The position numbers and the translations under genes are program-made. Of a DNA stretch of 64,000 nucleotides, positions 19,871 through 29,778 are shown piece by piece (within the stretch, counting starts at the first letter, position 1; each line of letters begins with the position of its first letter). This DNA is from Yponomeuta sedellus (Eukaryota; Arthropoda; Insecta; Lepidoptera; Yponomeutidae): the NCBI GenBank assembly GCA_934045075.1, contig OW203745.1:11425873-11489872 (forward strand), written 5' to 3'. Under the pieces are notes generated by a model. The model was not told where the DNA came from and did no database searches. It saw nothing but the letters and a program-made list of their open reading frames with translations.

Positions 19871-20058
19871 AATAAGTAAGGTAATCCTTGAACCACAACT
19901 GACTATACGTACTTGCGTAATAAATAACTTACGCCATAACTCGGAAACCCCCAATCAATCCATCAATAAATAAGGTAATCCTTGAACCACAACTGACTAT
20001 ACGTACTTGCGTAATAAATAACTTACGCCATAACTCGGAAACCCCCAATCAATCCATC
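19871..20058. repeat. 94-bp tandem duplication
   Basis: Unit beginning AATAAGTAAGGTAATCCTTG and ending CCCCCAATCAATCCATC occurs twice head to tail. I see one difference (AATAAG/AATAAA). Apparently recent. Confidence 0.93.
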
Positions 20059-20257
20059 ACCAGAAAATAGGAACGCTGAACAAGGAAAACAGGCTAAAAC
20101 AGCCCACCGTGCTGCAATCAAGTTAAAAGCAAAACCTCATTGCTACATTTCTCAGCCGATTTAACCGATCCATCAACGAAGCTTGAGAAAATAAATCGTA
20201 AAGTGTTTTACTCACTACCTACTCATGGTAAAAATGGCGCGTATAAACAAAATTACT

Positions 20258-20550
20258 CAATTTTAAAAACCTATTTAGAGGCTAAAAATTTCACCCATGC
20301 CGGGATTCGAACCCGCAACCTCTGGCTATCCGTACCAGCGCTCTACCAATTGAGCCAATGGGCGACTCACGGCATCAGTGAAATTTCGAACCTCTTTACA
20401 ATATTCTCTGTATTACGTACAGGCAGCGACATCTGACTTAAGCAAATTGCATTACTTACAATTTTTACATTTACATTTTTTAGCCTCTAAATAGGTTTTT
20501 AAATTTGTTCCTTAGCACGGGTTAGTGCATTAAAAATAAAAATAGTGTAA
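20258..20550 (-). repeat. tRNA-like family A with an inverted second tail
   Basis: 20258-20450 is a minus-strand copy: CCTATTTAGAGGCTAAAAAT, GGATTCGAACCCGCAACC, GCGCTCTACCAATTGAGCC, then the leader. At 20463-20547 the tail appears again in plus orientation (TTTTTAGCCTCTAAATAGG, TTAGCACGGGTTAGTGCATT). The element therefore has opposing tails at its two ends. Confidence 0.8.
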
Positions 20551-20702
20551 AATTACTCAAGTTCAAAGCAGAGTTTGAAGTGTCAACTCCAGAATTGTTT
20601 GTGTCAAAGGACTTACCTGTGTATGAATAATATGGATTTTCTGTCTTAAAATAACCAGGGTCAATAAACTGTCCAAGCGTGAGTCAGACTTGTTTCTTTA
20701 TT

Positions 20703-20990
20703 CGATTCGATACCAACCCTTGTATGTCCCGACTGCTGGGGCACTGGTCTCTTCCTGCGTCGCAGGAAGGTTAGGCCATACTCCACCACGGGGGCCAAGT
20801 CCGGGTTGGTGGAGGATTGTAAGACAGTGGCGGGTCTTACTGTCAGAAGTTATGGAGCCGCCTATAAGACCTCTGACTTGGCTTAACGACCGCAATTACT
20901 TGACAGCCGGCACCAACGGCTTAACGTGCCGTTGAAAGCACGGAAACGCTCGGAAAAATGCTACTAGCGGTTGTTACGGGACAGTCACTA
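20703..20990 (-). repeat. 5S-derived SINE, head truncated
   Basis: CGATACCAACCCTTGTATGT to GTTACGGGACAGTCAC. The A box and most of the C box are lost. Confidence 0.85.
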
Positions 20991-21269
20991 TCTACTAAAC
21001 TATAAACTATCCTTTTATATTTTATAAATACAATTATTCAAGTTCAAAGCAGAGTTTGAAGTATCAACCACAGAATTGTTTGTGTCAAAGAACTTGCCTA
21101 TATAAATAAATCATATTTTCTATCTTAAATAACGAGGGTGAATAAATTGTCCAAGTATGAGTCAGACTTGTTTCTATATAACGCGCACCTAATCCTAAAC
21201 GGTTCCAATCGTCTGTTTAACTCCAAACTATTAACTACCTTTTTCTCAAAAAACAGTAACTTCCACACA
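20991..21269. repeat. Local repeat of the 20.54-20.70 kb sequence
   Basis: TTCAAGTTCAAAGCAGAGTT, ACAGAATTGTTTGTGTCAAA and GTCCAAGTATGAGTCAGACT repeat 20553-20696 with scattered differences. The SINE at 20703 therefore lies between two diverged copies of a 150-bp sequence. Confidence 0.75.
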
Positions 21270-21840
21270 ACACAATCTCTTGACCTGGACTCAAACTAGG
21301 ATACCGTGTATTATGGTAACCAGGCAAGGACGTCACAAATATGAAAACACACCCAGGCTGAAGCCACTTGTACAAATGTATGGCAGCCCCCAACGGGAAT
21401 CGAAACTACGACCTCTGTATTAGTAAACAAGCGCCTTGACGGCTAGTGCGCGTAGAAGCGCTCATGGCCTAGTCGAACCGAGTGATTGGAGTCAATCACT
21501 TGAGTAAGCAACAGGCGCAGTCAGGTGCAGAATGAGTGACTGTTCCGCGAATACCGCTAGTGGCATTTTCCGAGCGCTTCCGTACTTTGCAAGGCACGTT
21601 AAGCCGTTACTGCCGGAAGTCATGTGATGGCAGTCGTTAAGCCATGTCAAAGGCCTTACGGACGGCTCGATAACTTCTGACAGTAAGGCCCGCCACTATC
21701 TTACAATTCTCCACCAACCCGGACTTGGTCCCCGTGGTAGAGTATGGCCTAACCTTCCTACGAGGCAGGAAGAGACCCGTGCCCTAACAGTGGGGACATA
21801 CAAGGGTTGAGTCGATTAACGGCTAGACAAACGAGGCAGT
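21270..21840 (-). repeat. tRNA-derived SINE C, split by a 5S-SINE
   Basis: 21270-21453 holds the tail and body (CTCTTGACCTGGACTCAAAC, GCAAGGACGTCACAAATATG, GGCAGCCCCCAACGGGAATC, the B-box side, AAACTACGACC). The A-box end GGCTAGACAAACGAGGCAG resumes at 21820. ACGGCTAG flanks the inserted SINE on both sides (21439-21446 and 21819-21826). Confidence 0.75.
21454..21817 (+). repeat. 5S-derived SINE, full length
   Basis: One of two plus-sense full copies. AGCGCTCATGGCCTAGT, GAGTAAGCAACAGGCGCAGT, GAATGAGTGACTGTTCCGCG (box C slightly decayed), then the body and the end CATACAAGGGTTGAGTCGAT. Confidence 0.9.
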
Positions 21841-22252
21841 CAATGAATAATGTGAAAAAGTTGAAAACGTTACTGTTGTAACCTCTTTAAATTTACTCTT
21901 TTTAATTTCTTACACTTGCAGTCTTCTGCAAGCGTCTGCAAGAGCAGGTATCTGGTTTTCCTTTTTTAATAAAAATTCTCGGTTTGAACGAGTGCGAAAT
22001 GTTAGCCGTCCATTTTGCTGACGCTGCAAACGTAACAACCGATTTCCGCGATGGTTATTGGCAGAGTCTCTGGGCGGGGACGGGTCTAGGTATGCTATAG
22101 GGTAGGTGAGAATCTTCTGAGAAAACTCAAGAAGTAGCAAGTAATGTTTCTTTTGGTATCGACAGAATATCAGCGTTGTAGGCAGATACCTCGGTGGCTC
22201 CTATAACGCCTGCTTTACTTTAAATTAAACATAGATTATTATTATACAATTT
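21841..22252. other. No recognised feature
   Basis: A 76-codon minus-strand frame (21910-22140) has no motif. GAGAATCTTCTGAGAAAACT and flanking sequence are not repeated in the window. Confidence 0.4.
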
Positions 22253-22556
22253 TTATTTTTAATGCACTAACCCGTGCTAAGGACAATTTCATAAATTTAA
22301 TTTAAACGATATCATTCCGATGTAAAAACCTAACTGCAAAGTAGGTAGTCGAGACTGTAAGTGATGCAATCTACTTCAACCAGATGTCGCTACATGTACG
22401 TAATACAGAGAATAGTGTAAAGAGGTTCGAAATTTCACTGATGCCGGTGAGTCGCCCATTGGCTCAGTTGGTTAGAGCGCTGGCACGGATAGCCAGAGGT
22501 CGCGGGTTCGAATCCCGGCATGGGTAGAATTTTTAGCCTCAAAATAGGTATTTAAA
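22253..22556 (+). repeat. tRNA-like family A, near-complete with inverted leader end
   Basis: Begins TTTTTAATGCACTAACCCGT, the reverse complement of the family tail. Then CGATATCATTCCGATG, the leader (TGTACGTAATACAGAGAATA, GAGGTTCGAAATTTCACTGA), the complete tRNA-like module (GCCCATTGGCTCAGTTGG to CCCGGCATGGGT, B box GGTTCGAATCC) and a short TTTTTAGCCTCAAAATAGG end. Confidence 0.8.
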
Positions 22557-23099
22557 ATAGATTATTATTACTATTCTTTTGCAAATCTTTTATTTAATTT
22601 TAAAATGTCTATAATCTAGTTGTGTTTTGTGAAATTGTTACTGTTTTGTTATGTTTTTAGTAATGTGCCGTTGAATAAATTATCTCTCTCTGAAATACAA
22701 TAAATTGCTTAAAATTATATAGGAGATTGTAACCAAACATTACTTACGGCACTCTCACGGGGAGGTCTTCGTATATCGACGGTTCTTTTGATAAATAATA
22801 ATGTTTCTAGGTCATTTACTGTAAACCTTTCGCTATCTAGGATTTTCTATTATAATTACCTGTATAGTGTATCAATACGGCATTAAAATATTATAAATAG
22901 AATAGCCACATAGTAGTATAGTAATATTCTTTACTATACACAGAAATGAAAGTAACAGAAATTGTATAAAAATAAAGTACAAATGGCGGTCTTATTACAA
23001 AAAGCAGTTTCTTTCAGGCAGCCACAGACGAAGATAAGTGTGTAATAATAGAATTAATCAGCTTTCCCATATTAAACTAAACATCTGCAGTGTTTGTTA
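22557..23099. other. No recognised feature
   Basis: AT-rich. TAAATTATCTCTCTCTGAAA resembles a SINE B tail junction. Otherwise unassigned. Confidence 0.4.
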
Positions 23100-23244
23100 T
23101 TAACCCTCTTTTCCTGCATCGCAGGAAGGTTAGGCCATACTCCACCACGGGGGCCAAGTGCGGATTGGTGGAGCATCGTAATACAGTGGCGGGCCTTACT
23201 GTCAGCAGTTATCAAGCCGCCCATTAGGCTTCTGACATGGCTCA
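23100..23244 (-). repeat. 5S-derived SINE, 3' half
   Basis: TTTTCCTGCATCGCAGGAAG to GGCTTCTGACATGGCTCATG. The distal tail and the 5S-like head are absent. Confidence 0.8.
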
Positions 23245-23597
23245 TGAATCGAAAACCCCTTACATGATTGTATATATGTTTTTTTGTAACCTGAATCCAT
23301 CGTCTCCCTCCCAGCAGCATACCCTTACGGCTCAACGCACCGCGGTGCAAAATGGAGGTAGTACGGGCGCCTCCCAGGCCATTTCCCCGGTCATAAGTTC
23401 CTGTCTTCACGACAAAAAATTATACTCCACTTCGCCTCCAGTATTATAAATGAGAGGTGACAATTTCCTTCTAACGCGTGTTCTTATAGAAAACGGGATG
23501 TCTTAGGTCATTGCAGATAAATATTCAAGACTTATGATGATGACTGAATAATCAGCGGAACTTTTTTTAAACATTGTAATTAAATAGTAACATTGAT

Positions 23598-23652
23598 ACT
23601 CTCTCTCTCTCTAAGAGAAGGCCTGTGCTGGACAATTATAGGCTACATATAA
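23598..23652 (+). repeat. SINE B 3' end
   Basis: CTCTCTCTCTCTCTAAGAGA, GGCCTGTGCTGGACAATTAT and AGGCTACAT match the end of the copy at 47.98-48.04 kb. Confidence 0.6.
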
Positions 23653-23775
23653 AACATTGTAATTACAACAAGAATTAAATGCAATCATCAAAACATTTCT
23701 TTATTTTTGTATCAGAAATACTAATCGCGTATTCAAAATACTTTTTGAGTTATAAAAACACACTATATAAACACG

Positions 23776-23803
23776 AAGCGCTCGTGGCCTAGTGTAACCG
23801 AGT
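23776..23803 (+). repeat. 5S-derived SINE, 28-bp head scrap
   Basis: AAGCGCTCGTGGCCTAGTGT plus AACCGAGT equals the extreme 5' end of the family. It marks a break point within the head. Confidence 0.65.
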
Positions 23804-24774
23804 ACTTTAAAAGTTTCACAATCCCGCATAGTCGTAAATTTTTTATAATATAAAAAAAAAACCAGAAACTAATGATGCTTATGGAGTGAAAGTGATTTAT
23901 CAGGATATCGTGGCAAGTGGCAAGCCCTGTGCCTTGCTTACGGAACTTTTAACGTACAGATCTATATGCAAAAAAAATATCTACTGAAATTTGCCGCACT
24001 ATGTATCTTCATATCACTGCAATGTCTCAGATATCCACTAAAATGCGGTTGGTTTCTGCTATGTGTGATACATATTCATTATCTTAACGTTTTAGTCATA
24101 AAAAAATGCACTGTACATACTATTGAAACATCAAAGCTTTTTTAGCTAAATAAATGCATTCAATTATTAAGTTTCATTTTGCCTTCGCTATTCCCGATTT
24201 CCCTTTCACGATTTACAATACATCACTTTTTAACCAAAACTTTCGTAGGCCCAATTAACACATTGTTAATTTAATTCCAAATTAACTTATTTGAATTTTT
24301 GTCGGAAGAATCCGAACACCGGATTCAAGAATCCAAAAATCGCTCTCTGATTCACAGAGCTTAATCATGGTGACTAGAGACGGAGCGTGTGAACAGGCTC
24401 CTTCTGGGCAAACTCGGTCAATCCTAGACCCCGTCTTAACCTTCGGGCTAGATAAAGGTCAAGAGTTAGCCTATTTTTTATTTATAAAAAAAGCTCGCGT
24501 CGTCGGTTGCTCGTCTCTGCCAGTGACAAAAGAAAGTAAGTGCTTTCGTCTTTAAGTTAGTAATATGACGCTTTTCTTTTGCCTAAAAGAAAATCAACCT
24601 TAGTCCAAAGATAACACTGGGGTCGGAGCAATGATAATTCCTCTGGGATAGTAAAGTCACTCGCCGCACATAAACTACGGGTGAGTAACAGACAATTAAT
24701 TACATTTATCTATTAGATGTCACAAAACAAACACGGACCACAGCAGAGAAAACAACGAAGTAAAAGAAACCACA
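23804..24774. other. Mostly unassigned
   Basis: A LINE scrap is likely at 23887-23930 (GTGATTTATCAGGATATCGT, GGCAAGTGGCAAG). The 62-codon frame at 24367-24555 has no motif; a GAAAGTAAGTG at 24532 looks like a splice donor but nothing confirms an exon. Confidence 0.35.
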
Positions 24775-24834
24775 CACATACACACACGCACACACGCAAA
24801 TACCTACACACACATACACACACACTCACACACA
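24775..24834. repeat. CA-rich simple sequence
   Basis: Interrupted ACAC/ACACGC repeats immediately before a 5S-SINE tail. Confidence 0.85.
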
Positions 24835-24847
24835 TTTGAATGTGCTT

Positions 24848-25211
24848 CGTTATCAACCCTTGTATGTCTCCACTGCTAGGGCACGGGTCTCTTCCTGCAT
24901 CGCAGGAAGGTTAGGCCATACTCCACCACGGGGGCCAAGTCCGGGTTGGTGGAGGATTGTAAGACAGTGGCGGGCCTTACTGTCAGAAGTTATCAAGCCG
25001 CCCATAAGGCCTCTGACATGGGTTAACGACTGCCATATATGACAGCCGGCACCAACGGCTTTACGTGCCTTGCGAAGCACGGAAGCGCTCGGAAAAATGC
25101 CACTAGCGGTAGTCACGGGACTCTCACCCATCCCGTACCTGACCGCGCCTGTTGTTGCTTAACCAAGTGATTGATTCCAATCACTCGGTTCGCCTAGGCC
25201 ACGAGCGCTTC
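24848..25211 (-). repeat. 5S-derived SINE, full length
   Basis: CGTTATCAACCCTTGTATGT to GGCCACGAGCGCTTCA. A clean copy: CCACTAGCGGTAGTCACGGG, CTCTCACCCATCCCG and GTTGTTGCTTAACCAAG all present. Confidence 0.92.
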
Positions 25212-25329
25212 AATGTGAATTGAATGTGATTATTATTATTTATTTCCGTTTCGTGATAACGTCTCAAATGAACAGATTAAACTGCTGTATGGCTGATGAA
25301 ACTGGTAAGGATGATTATAATGATGAATT

Positions 25330-26440
25330 CTAAGGAAGATCGGTGTCACCTAGTACAAGAATAAATGCGTAAAAGGTTACAAAAGTTACTAAAAAAATAT
25401 AGAGATTAATACTCGCTTTATTTCAAGACGATGATGATGATTAATGCTAAGAAGGAGCAGTAGTGTCTCCTAGTACAAGCATTACATGCCTAAAAGGTGA
25501 CTTAAGTTACTAATAAAATAATAATAATTAATACTAGCTTTATTTCAAGACGATGATGATGATGAATAAACTAAAGAATTACACGCCTAAAAGGTGACTT
25601 AAGTTACTAAAAATATATAGAGATTAATGCTCGCTTTATTTCAAGACGATGATGATGATGAATAAACTAAAGAATTACATGCCTAAAAGGTGACTTAAGT
25701 TACTAATAAAATAATAATAATTAATACTAGCTTTATTTCAAGACGATGATGATGATGAATAAACTTAAGAATTACATGCCTAAAAGGTGACTTAAGTTAC
25801 TAATAAAATAATATTAATTAATACTAGCTTTATTTCAAGACGATGATGATGATGAATAAACTAAAGAATTACATGCCTAAAAGGTGATTTAAGTTACTAA
25901 TAAAATAATATTAATTAAAACTAGCTTTATTTCAAGACAATGATGATGATGAATAAACTAAAGAATTACATGCCTAAAAGGTGACTAAAGTTACTAATAA
26001 AATAATAATAATTAACACTAGCTTTATTTCAAGACGATGATGATGATGAATAAACTAAAGAATTACATGCCTAAAAGGTGACTTAAGTTACTAATAAAAT
26101 AATATTAATTAATACTAGCTTTATTTGAAGACGATGATGATGATGAATAAACTAAAGAATTACATGCCTAAAAGGTGACTTAAGTTACTAATAAAATAAT
26201 AATAATTAACACTAGCTTTATTTCAAGACGATGATGATGATGAATAAACTAAAGAATTACATGCCTAAAAGGTGACTTAAGTTACTAATTAAATAATATT
26301 AATTAATACTAGCTTTATTTCAAGACGATGATGGCGATGAATGCTAAAGAAAAGCGGTGTCTTCTAATACAAGAATTACGTGTCTTTAAGGTGACGCAAG
26401 TTTTTAAAAATACAAACACTAATACTCACTTTATTTCAAG
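25330..26440. repeat. Satellite array, 97-bp units with about 120-bp edge units
   Basis: GCCTAAAAGGTGA recurs at 25488, 25585, 25681, 25778, 25875, 25972, 26069, 26166 and 26263, a 96-97 bp period. Diverged edge units sit at about 25368 (120 bp away) and 26381 (118 bp away). Each unit holds TTTATTTCAAGACGATGATG, ATGATGAATAAACTAAAG and TTACTAATAAAATAAT. Edge units carry extra sequence (CGGTGTC, CCTAGTACAAG) in place of the AATAAACTAAAGAA stretch. Non-coding. Confidence 0.95.
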
Positions 26441-26674
26441 CTGTCTCGTCAGGCTGTGCGATATTGAAAAGCCCCGGCGTAACTAGGTAGAAATATTAGA
26501 ACTCGGGGGAAATAAAGTAGGTTTTCGGACATAGTTTGGGTGTCTACTATGTCTAAAGTTCCATGAAGTTTGTCATTGAATAATTTAACGGGTCTTGTGT
26601 GCTGCTGATGTGCCGTTCCCGGTAATTCAGAGAAAAGGTCTCAGTTCCAAAATGTTCAGTGACCTGTTTTTTTA

Positions 26675-26850
26675 CGACCTCTGTGGCGCAGCGGTATACC
26701 TACCATACAAGAGGTCCCGGGTTCGAACCCCGGCTGGGGACAAGAAAAAAAAACCCAGGTCTTGGATCGTTTTTCGTTGGCGGGCGACGTTGTGATGTGA
26801 GTCGGACTTCTCTAGACTTTTGTTTTAGTCAAACCAACAATAATTACTAA
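26675..26850 (+). repeat. tRNA-derived SINE E head and body
   Basis: A box as TGGCGCAGCGG (26691), B box as GGTTCGAACCC (26720), then CCGGCTGGGGAC, an A-run, ACCCAGGTCTTGGATCG and GACGTTGTGATGTGAG. The acceptor ends do not pair well and a poly-A-rich body follows, so this is a SINE and not a tRNA gene. Confidence 0.7.
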
Positions 26851-27074
26851 AATCGAATATGTTTGCTCTTTGGCGTATATCGCAAGCTCATTCTGAGTTC
26901 GTTCAAGCTATTTGCCGAGCACCACACTTGTATAGTATACTATTTTCAACATGTTAAGCTGGTGACTAAACCCAATCCACAGATAAACCTTGTCGGTTTC
27001 GGGGGATGGGAGGCAATATATTACATGTATTATTTTTCTTACTTTAAATGAATAAATAAAAAAAAAACATGTTT
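26851..27074. other. No recognised feature
   Basis: AT-rich between two pieces of SINE E, possibly an insertion into it. Confidence 0.35.
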
Positions 27075-27162
27075 GAGATGTCGTTGTTTCTGGTTCCCAC
27101 GACACAGGGTATCCTAGTGTGGGGCCAGAAGCAATGTATGTGCTTGTATGTAAATGCTTGCT
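27075..27162 (+). repeat. SINE E body fragment
   Basis: GATGTCGTTGTTTCTGGTTC, CCCACGACACAGGG, GTGTGGGGCCAGAAGCAATG, GTGCTTGTATGTAAATG; same as 8.07-8.15 kb. Confidence 0.6.
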
Positions 27163-27165
27163 ATG

Positions 27166-27212
27166 TAGCTTATAAATGTCCCACTGCAGGGCACAGGCCT
27201 TCTCTCTTAATG
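27166..27212 (-). repeat. SINE B 3' end
   Basis: CTTATAAATGTCCCACTGCA, GGGCACAGGCCTTCTCTC; truncated copy joined to a 5S-SINE. Confidence 0.55.
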
Positions 27213-27229
27213 ACTGTCGCGTTACTAAC

Positions 27230-27441
27230 ACATAGTGGCATTTTTTCCGAGCGCTTCCATGTTTCGCAAGGCATGCTAAGCAGTTCAGCCAATGCAGAGG
27301 CCCTATAGGTGGCTTGATAACTTCTGACAGCAACGCCCGCCACTATCTTACAACCCTCCGCCAACCCGAACTTGGCCCTTGTAGTGGAGTATAGAAGAGA
27401 CTAGTGCCGCAGCAGTGGGGACATACTAAGGGTTGATACCA
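27230..27441 (+). repeat. 5S-derived SINE, head truncated
   Basis: TAGTGGCATTTTTTCCGAGC to ACATACTAAGGGTTGATA. The GGCCTAACCTTCCTGC segment is deleted (GTATAGAAGAGACTAGTGCC). Confidence 0.85.
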
Positions 27442-27884
27442 CACCTGGACTTTATCCGAACATCAGTTTAGACCTAAGAATTATGAAAAGGTGATAGAGC
27501 CCAGCATCTTAGGATTAGAAGGATGAACCAAATCTGGAACAACATGCTTCGCTCCAAAATCAAAATCACAATATTGGAGTAGGGACCGCTAAGTAAGCTT
27601 GAATTGGGCGCCCCATGTAATTTGTAAGAGTCCAGACAACTGGACAAAATATGACACTGATTGAGTCCTACGCAAGAGATAACGAAAACGTGGACCAAAG
27701 TGGAGATGGCGGGCTGACCTCAGGATCTTTTGCCTGATTGGCACGGACGGGCTGATGGACGGCAACAGAGGATTCCTTTCTCAAGCAGTGGGACCCGCAA
27801 TTGTAATGATAAGAAAATTATGAATCGAATTTGATTGTCTTGTAACGTCTGATTAAGTTTAATCTGATGATTCTCCAAACTGAA
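27442..27884. other. Unassigned, with possible LINE scrap
   Basis: 27700-27795 (GGCGGGCTGACCTCAGGATC, GGACGGCAACAGAGGATTCC, AAGCAGTGGGACCC) resembles a decayed LINE 3' end. Nothing firm. Confidence 0.35.
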
Positions 27885-28020
27885 TAAAGTTGTGGGTTTG
27901 ATTCCTACTAGGGGCCGCCGTAAATATGTACAAATGGCTGCAGTCTGGGTGTATTTTCATGGTTGTGATAGCGTTGTCTGGTTATAAATTTTATCGGGTT
28001 GTGTGATCGAACTCCTCCAA
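27885..28020 (+). repeat. tRNA-derived SINE C, head truncated
   Basis: GTGGGTTTGATTCCTACTAG (B box), GGGCCGCCGTAAATATGTAC, TGGGTGTATTTTCATGG and CGTTGTCTGGTTATAAA. The A box is absent. Confidence 0.65.
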
Positions 28021-28174
28021 AATGGCTTAGTAGGTCTGGGAATAGGTCGCAGACTAACTAAAATGGTAAACAAAGTTTGCGAGATCATATACATAATATG
28101 TAGTCCATGTATTGGAATATTCTTCAATTGGTTTAAACCTTTGTGTATGATAATAGAATGGCTGGCTTGAAACT

Positions 28175-28354
28175 AATTTAAAAGGGGCGGCCAAGAACCA
28201 CCTGGAAAAGATCAAAAGACCAAGAGTCCAAGTCGATCGGCACTAGCTGACCCGAATTGGAAGTTGCCGCGAACCACCGTCTGAAGTGGAAATCTGTGGA
28301 TGACGCCCTATGCTTACCTAGGAGTAAAAGGACCGAAGAAGAGGAAACAATTTT
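28175..28354 (+). pseudogene. LINE C-terminal remnant
   Basis: Reads GRPRTTWKRSKDQESKSIG, then a stop, PELEVAANHRLKWKSVDDA and LCLPRSKRTEEEE. The GRPRTTW...A..R.KW...DALCLPR pattern is the C-terminus of an insect non-LTR ORF2, a different family from the 8.8-kb remnant. At least one stop; nothing upstream. Confidence 0.6.
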
Positions 28355-28945
28355 TTAGTGTGTCGCAACCCTAATAGTCCTTTGTGATTGCTGGTTGAGG
28401 GTAGTCTGAAACCTTATCAGCCGAAGATGCGAACGGGTATCAGCCATCAGTCTTCTCGTGACCACGATTACTGTAACGTTGTCGAAACTTCAAGGTAAAA
28501 TAGCAATAAATTACTAGGCAATTACGTTATCAACCCTTATATGTCCCCACTGCTGGGGCACAGGTCTCTTCCCACATCGCAGGAAGGTTAGGCCATACTC
28601 CACTACGGGGGCCAAGTCCGGGTTGGTGGAGGATTATAAGACAGTGGCGGGCCGTATGGTCAGAAGTTATCAAGCCACCCATAAGGCCTCTGACATGGCT
28701 TAACGACTGCCATTATATGACAGCCGGCACCAACGGCTTAACGTGCCTTGCGAAGCACGGAAGCGCTCGGAAAAATGCCACTAGCGGTAGACACGGGACG
28801 CTCATCCATCCCGTACCTTACCGCGCCTGTGTTGCTTAACCACGTGATTGATTCCAATCACTCGGTTCGCCTAGGCCACGAGCGCTTCAGCTAGTAGGCG
28901 CTACTAGGCGATTAAGCCCCGGAAATATTGTAACAATGAGGAAAC
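28355..28945 (+). mobile_element. Penelope-like 3' region, split by a 5S-SINE
   Basis: 28355-28524: GTGTCGCAACCCTAATAGTC, CAGCCGAAGATGCGA, CTCGTGACCACGATTACTG, GTTGTCGAAACTTCAAGG. It resumes at 28904 with TACTAGGCGATTAAGCCCC and GGAAATATTGTAAC. The repeated TACTAGGC(A/G)ATTA on both sides marks the target duplication of the SINE. Confidence 0.7.
28525..28889 (-). repeat. 5S-derived SINE, full length
   Basis: GTTATCAACCCTTATATGTC to GGCCACGAGCGCTTCA; C-box complement GCTCATCCATCCCG has one change in the GGGTGA core. Flanking 13-bp duplication given under the Penelope entry. Confidence 0.9.
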
Positions 28946-29278
28946 AAATGTAGACTGTTCCGAAGTAGCAGCCCTACTAGGGTCAGCCGGGAGTCGGGAT
29001 AAAAGTAATTAACTACTTGCTGATGCGGACAGGGTAGGAATTCATGTTATCTCGTGCTCCGCCTGTTTTTCACATTACCACGGTACGCGCCGCTGGACTG
29101 ATGGCCCCCAGTTAGGGGTCTGTGACAAAGACAGGTGTCCTTGATTTAATTATGTCAAACTAGTTAAGAAAATCACTTCTTGAGCTCTATATCTCTATAT
29201 CCTATGCTGCCCTATATGTTCCATGTTGTATTTTGTGAATTGCTTTTGTTTTCCTTGTAACTATCGCAAAAAAAGGAG
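28946..29278. other. No recognised feature
   Basis: Mixed composition; GATGGCCCCCAGTTAGGGGT at 29100 could be a decayed tRNA-SINE piece. Not supported further. Confidence 0.35.
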
Positions 29279-29760
29279 CGGTGATGGCCCAGTGGGTAGA
29301 ACTATGGATTCGGCAGTGGGAGACCCAGGTTCGATTCCAGTACGGCCATGACCATTGACTTGGTTTTCTAAGTTATGCACGTTTTGAAGTTATAGTAGCA
29401 ATTTACCAGTCAATTGCGGTGAAGCAAAACATCGTGCCATCATTGGGGGGTAATGCCCATAATCCTCACGCTGGGCATGCGGGTTGGGGATCGCAGTTTG
29501 GTGGAATTGTACTGCAGGGCATTACCCCCCAACGATGGCATAACCTTGCGCTATGGCGCTCATTAGCAGAGGGCTATGCCCAGCAGTGGACTAATATAGC
29601 CTGAAGAAGAAGAATAAGAAAACATCATGAGGAAACCTGAGTGTATGAGGTGTTGAAATACTTCCGCGTTTGAAATTGCGGATCCGCGGTGGAAAACAAA
29701 ATCCCTGGCTTTGAACCCTCGACCTCCCGAACGCCTCTCAAGGCTGCGCTACCACCACTT
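29279..29760 (+). repeat. tRNA-derived SINE B, split by an inverted REP2
   Basis: Head 29279-29350 has A box TGGCCCAGTGGG and B box GGTTCGATTCC. Body: CCATTGACTTGGTTTTCTAA and GTTATAGTAGCAATTTACC. After the insertion it continues CATGAGGAAACCTGAGTGT, then GAAATTGCGGATCCGCGGTG. The family's usual CTCTCTCT end is missing. Confidence 0.75.
29434..29618. repeat. REP2 copy with 5' inversion (twin-priming structure)
   Basis: Flanked by AAAACATC at 29426-29433 and 29619-29626. The first half (to about 29516) is antisense (CCATCATTGGGGGGTAATGC, GGGTTGGGGATCGCAGTTTG). The second half is sense (GGCATTACCCCCCAACGATG, GAGGGCTATGCCCAGCAGTG, CTGAAGAAGAAG). The two halves overlap in family coordinates by about 25 bp. 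The inverted 5' part plus one target duplication fits twin priming. Confidence 0.8.
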
Positions 29761-29778
29761 AAGGGGCTACCCCGTGGC
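29700..29778 (-). repeat. tRNA-like SINE head fragment
   Basis: Minus strand AAGTGGTGGTAGCGCAGCC (A-box-like) and GGTCGAGGGTTCAAAGCC (B-box-like). It overlaps the end of SINE B and probably truncated it. Confidence 0.45.

Noticed and set aside
20140..20436. 98-codon plus-strand frame
   Set aside because: Mostly antisense of the tRNA-like repeat (the GIRTRNL... stretch is the B-box region).
22440..22530. Genuine tRNA gene
   Set aside because: The tRNA-like module recurs many times with conserved flanks, an atypical anticodon loop (no U33) and an imperfect T stem, so it is part of a repeat.
24367..24555. Exon with a donor-like GTAAGT
   Set aside because: No acceptor, no motif, and only one donor-like match; insufficient.
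25330..26440. CRISPR-like array
   Set aside because: The whole unit repeats without unique spacers, and the genome is an animal's.
26677..26745. tRNA gene with good A and B boxes
   Set aside because: Acceptor arms do not pair, and a SINE body with an A-run follows.
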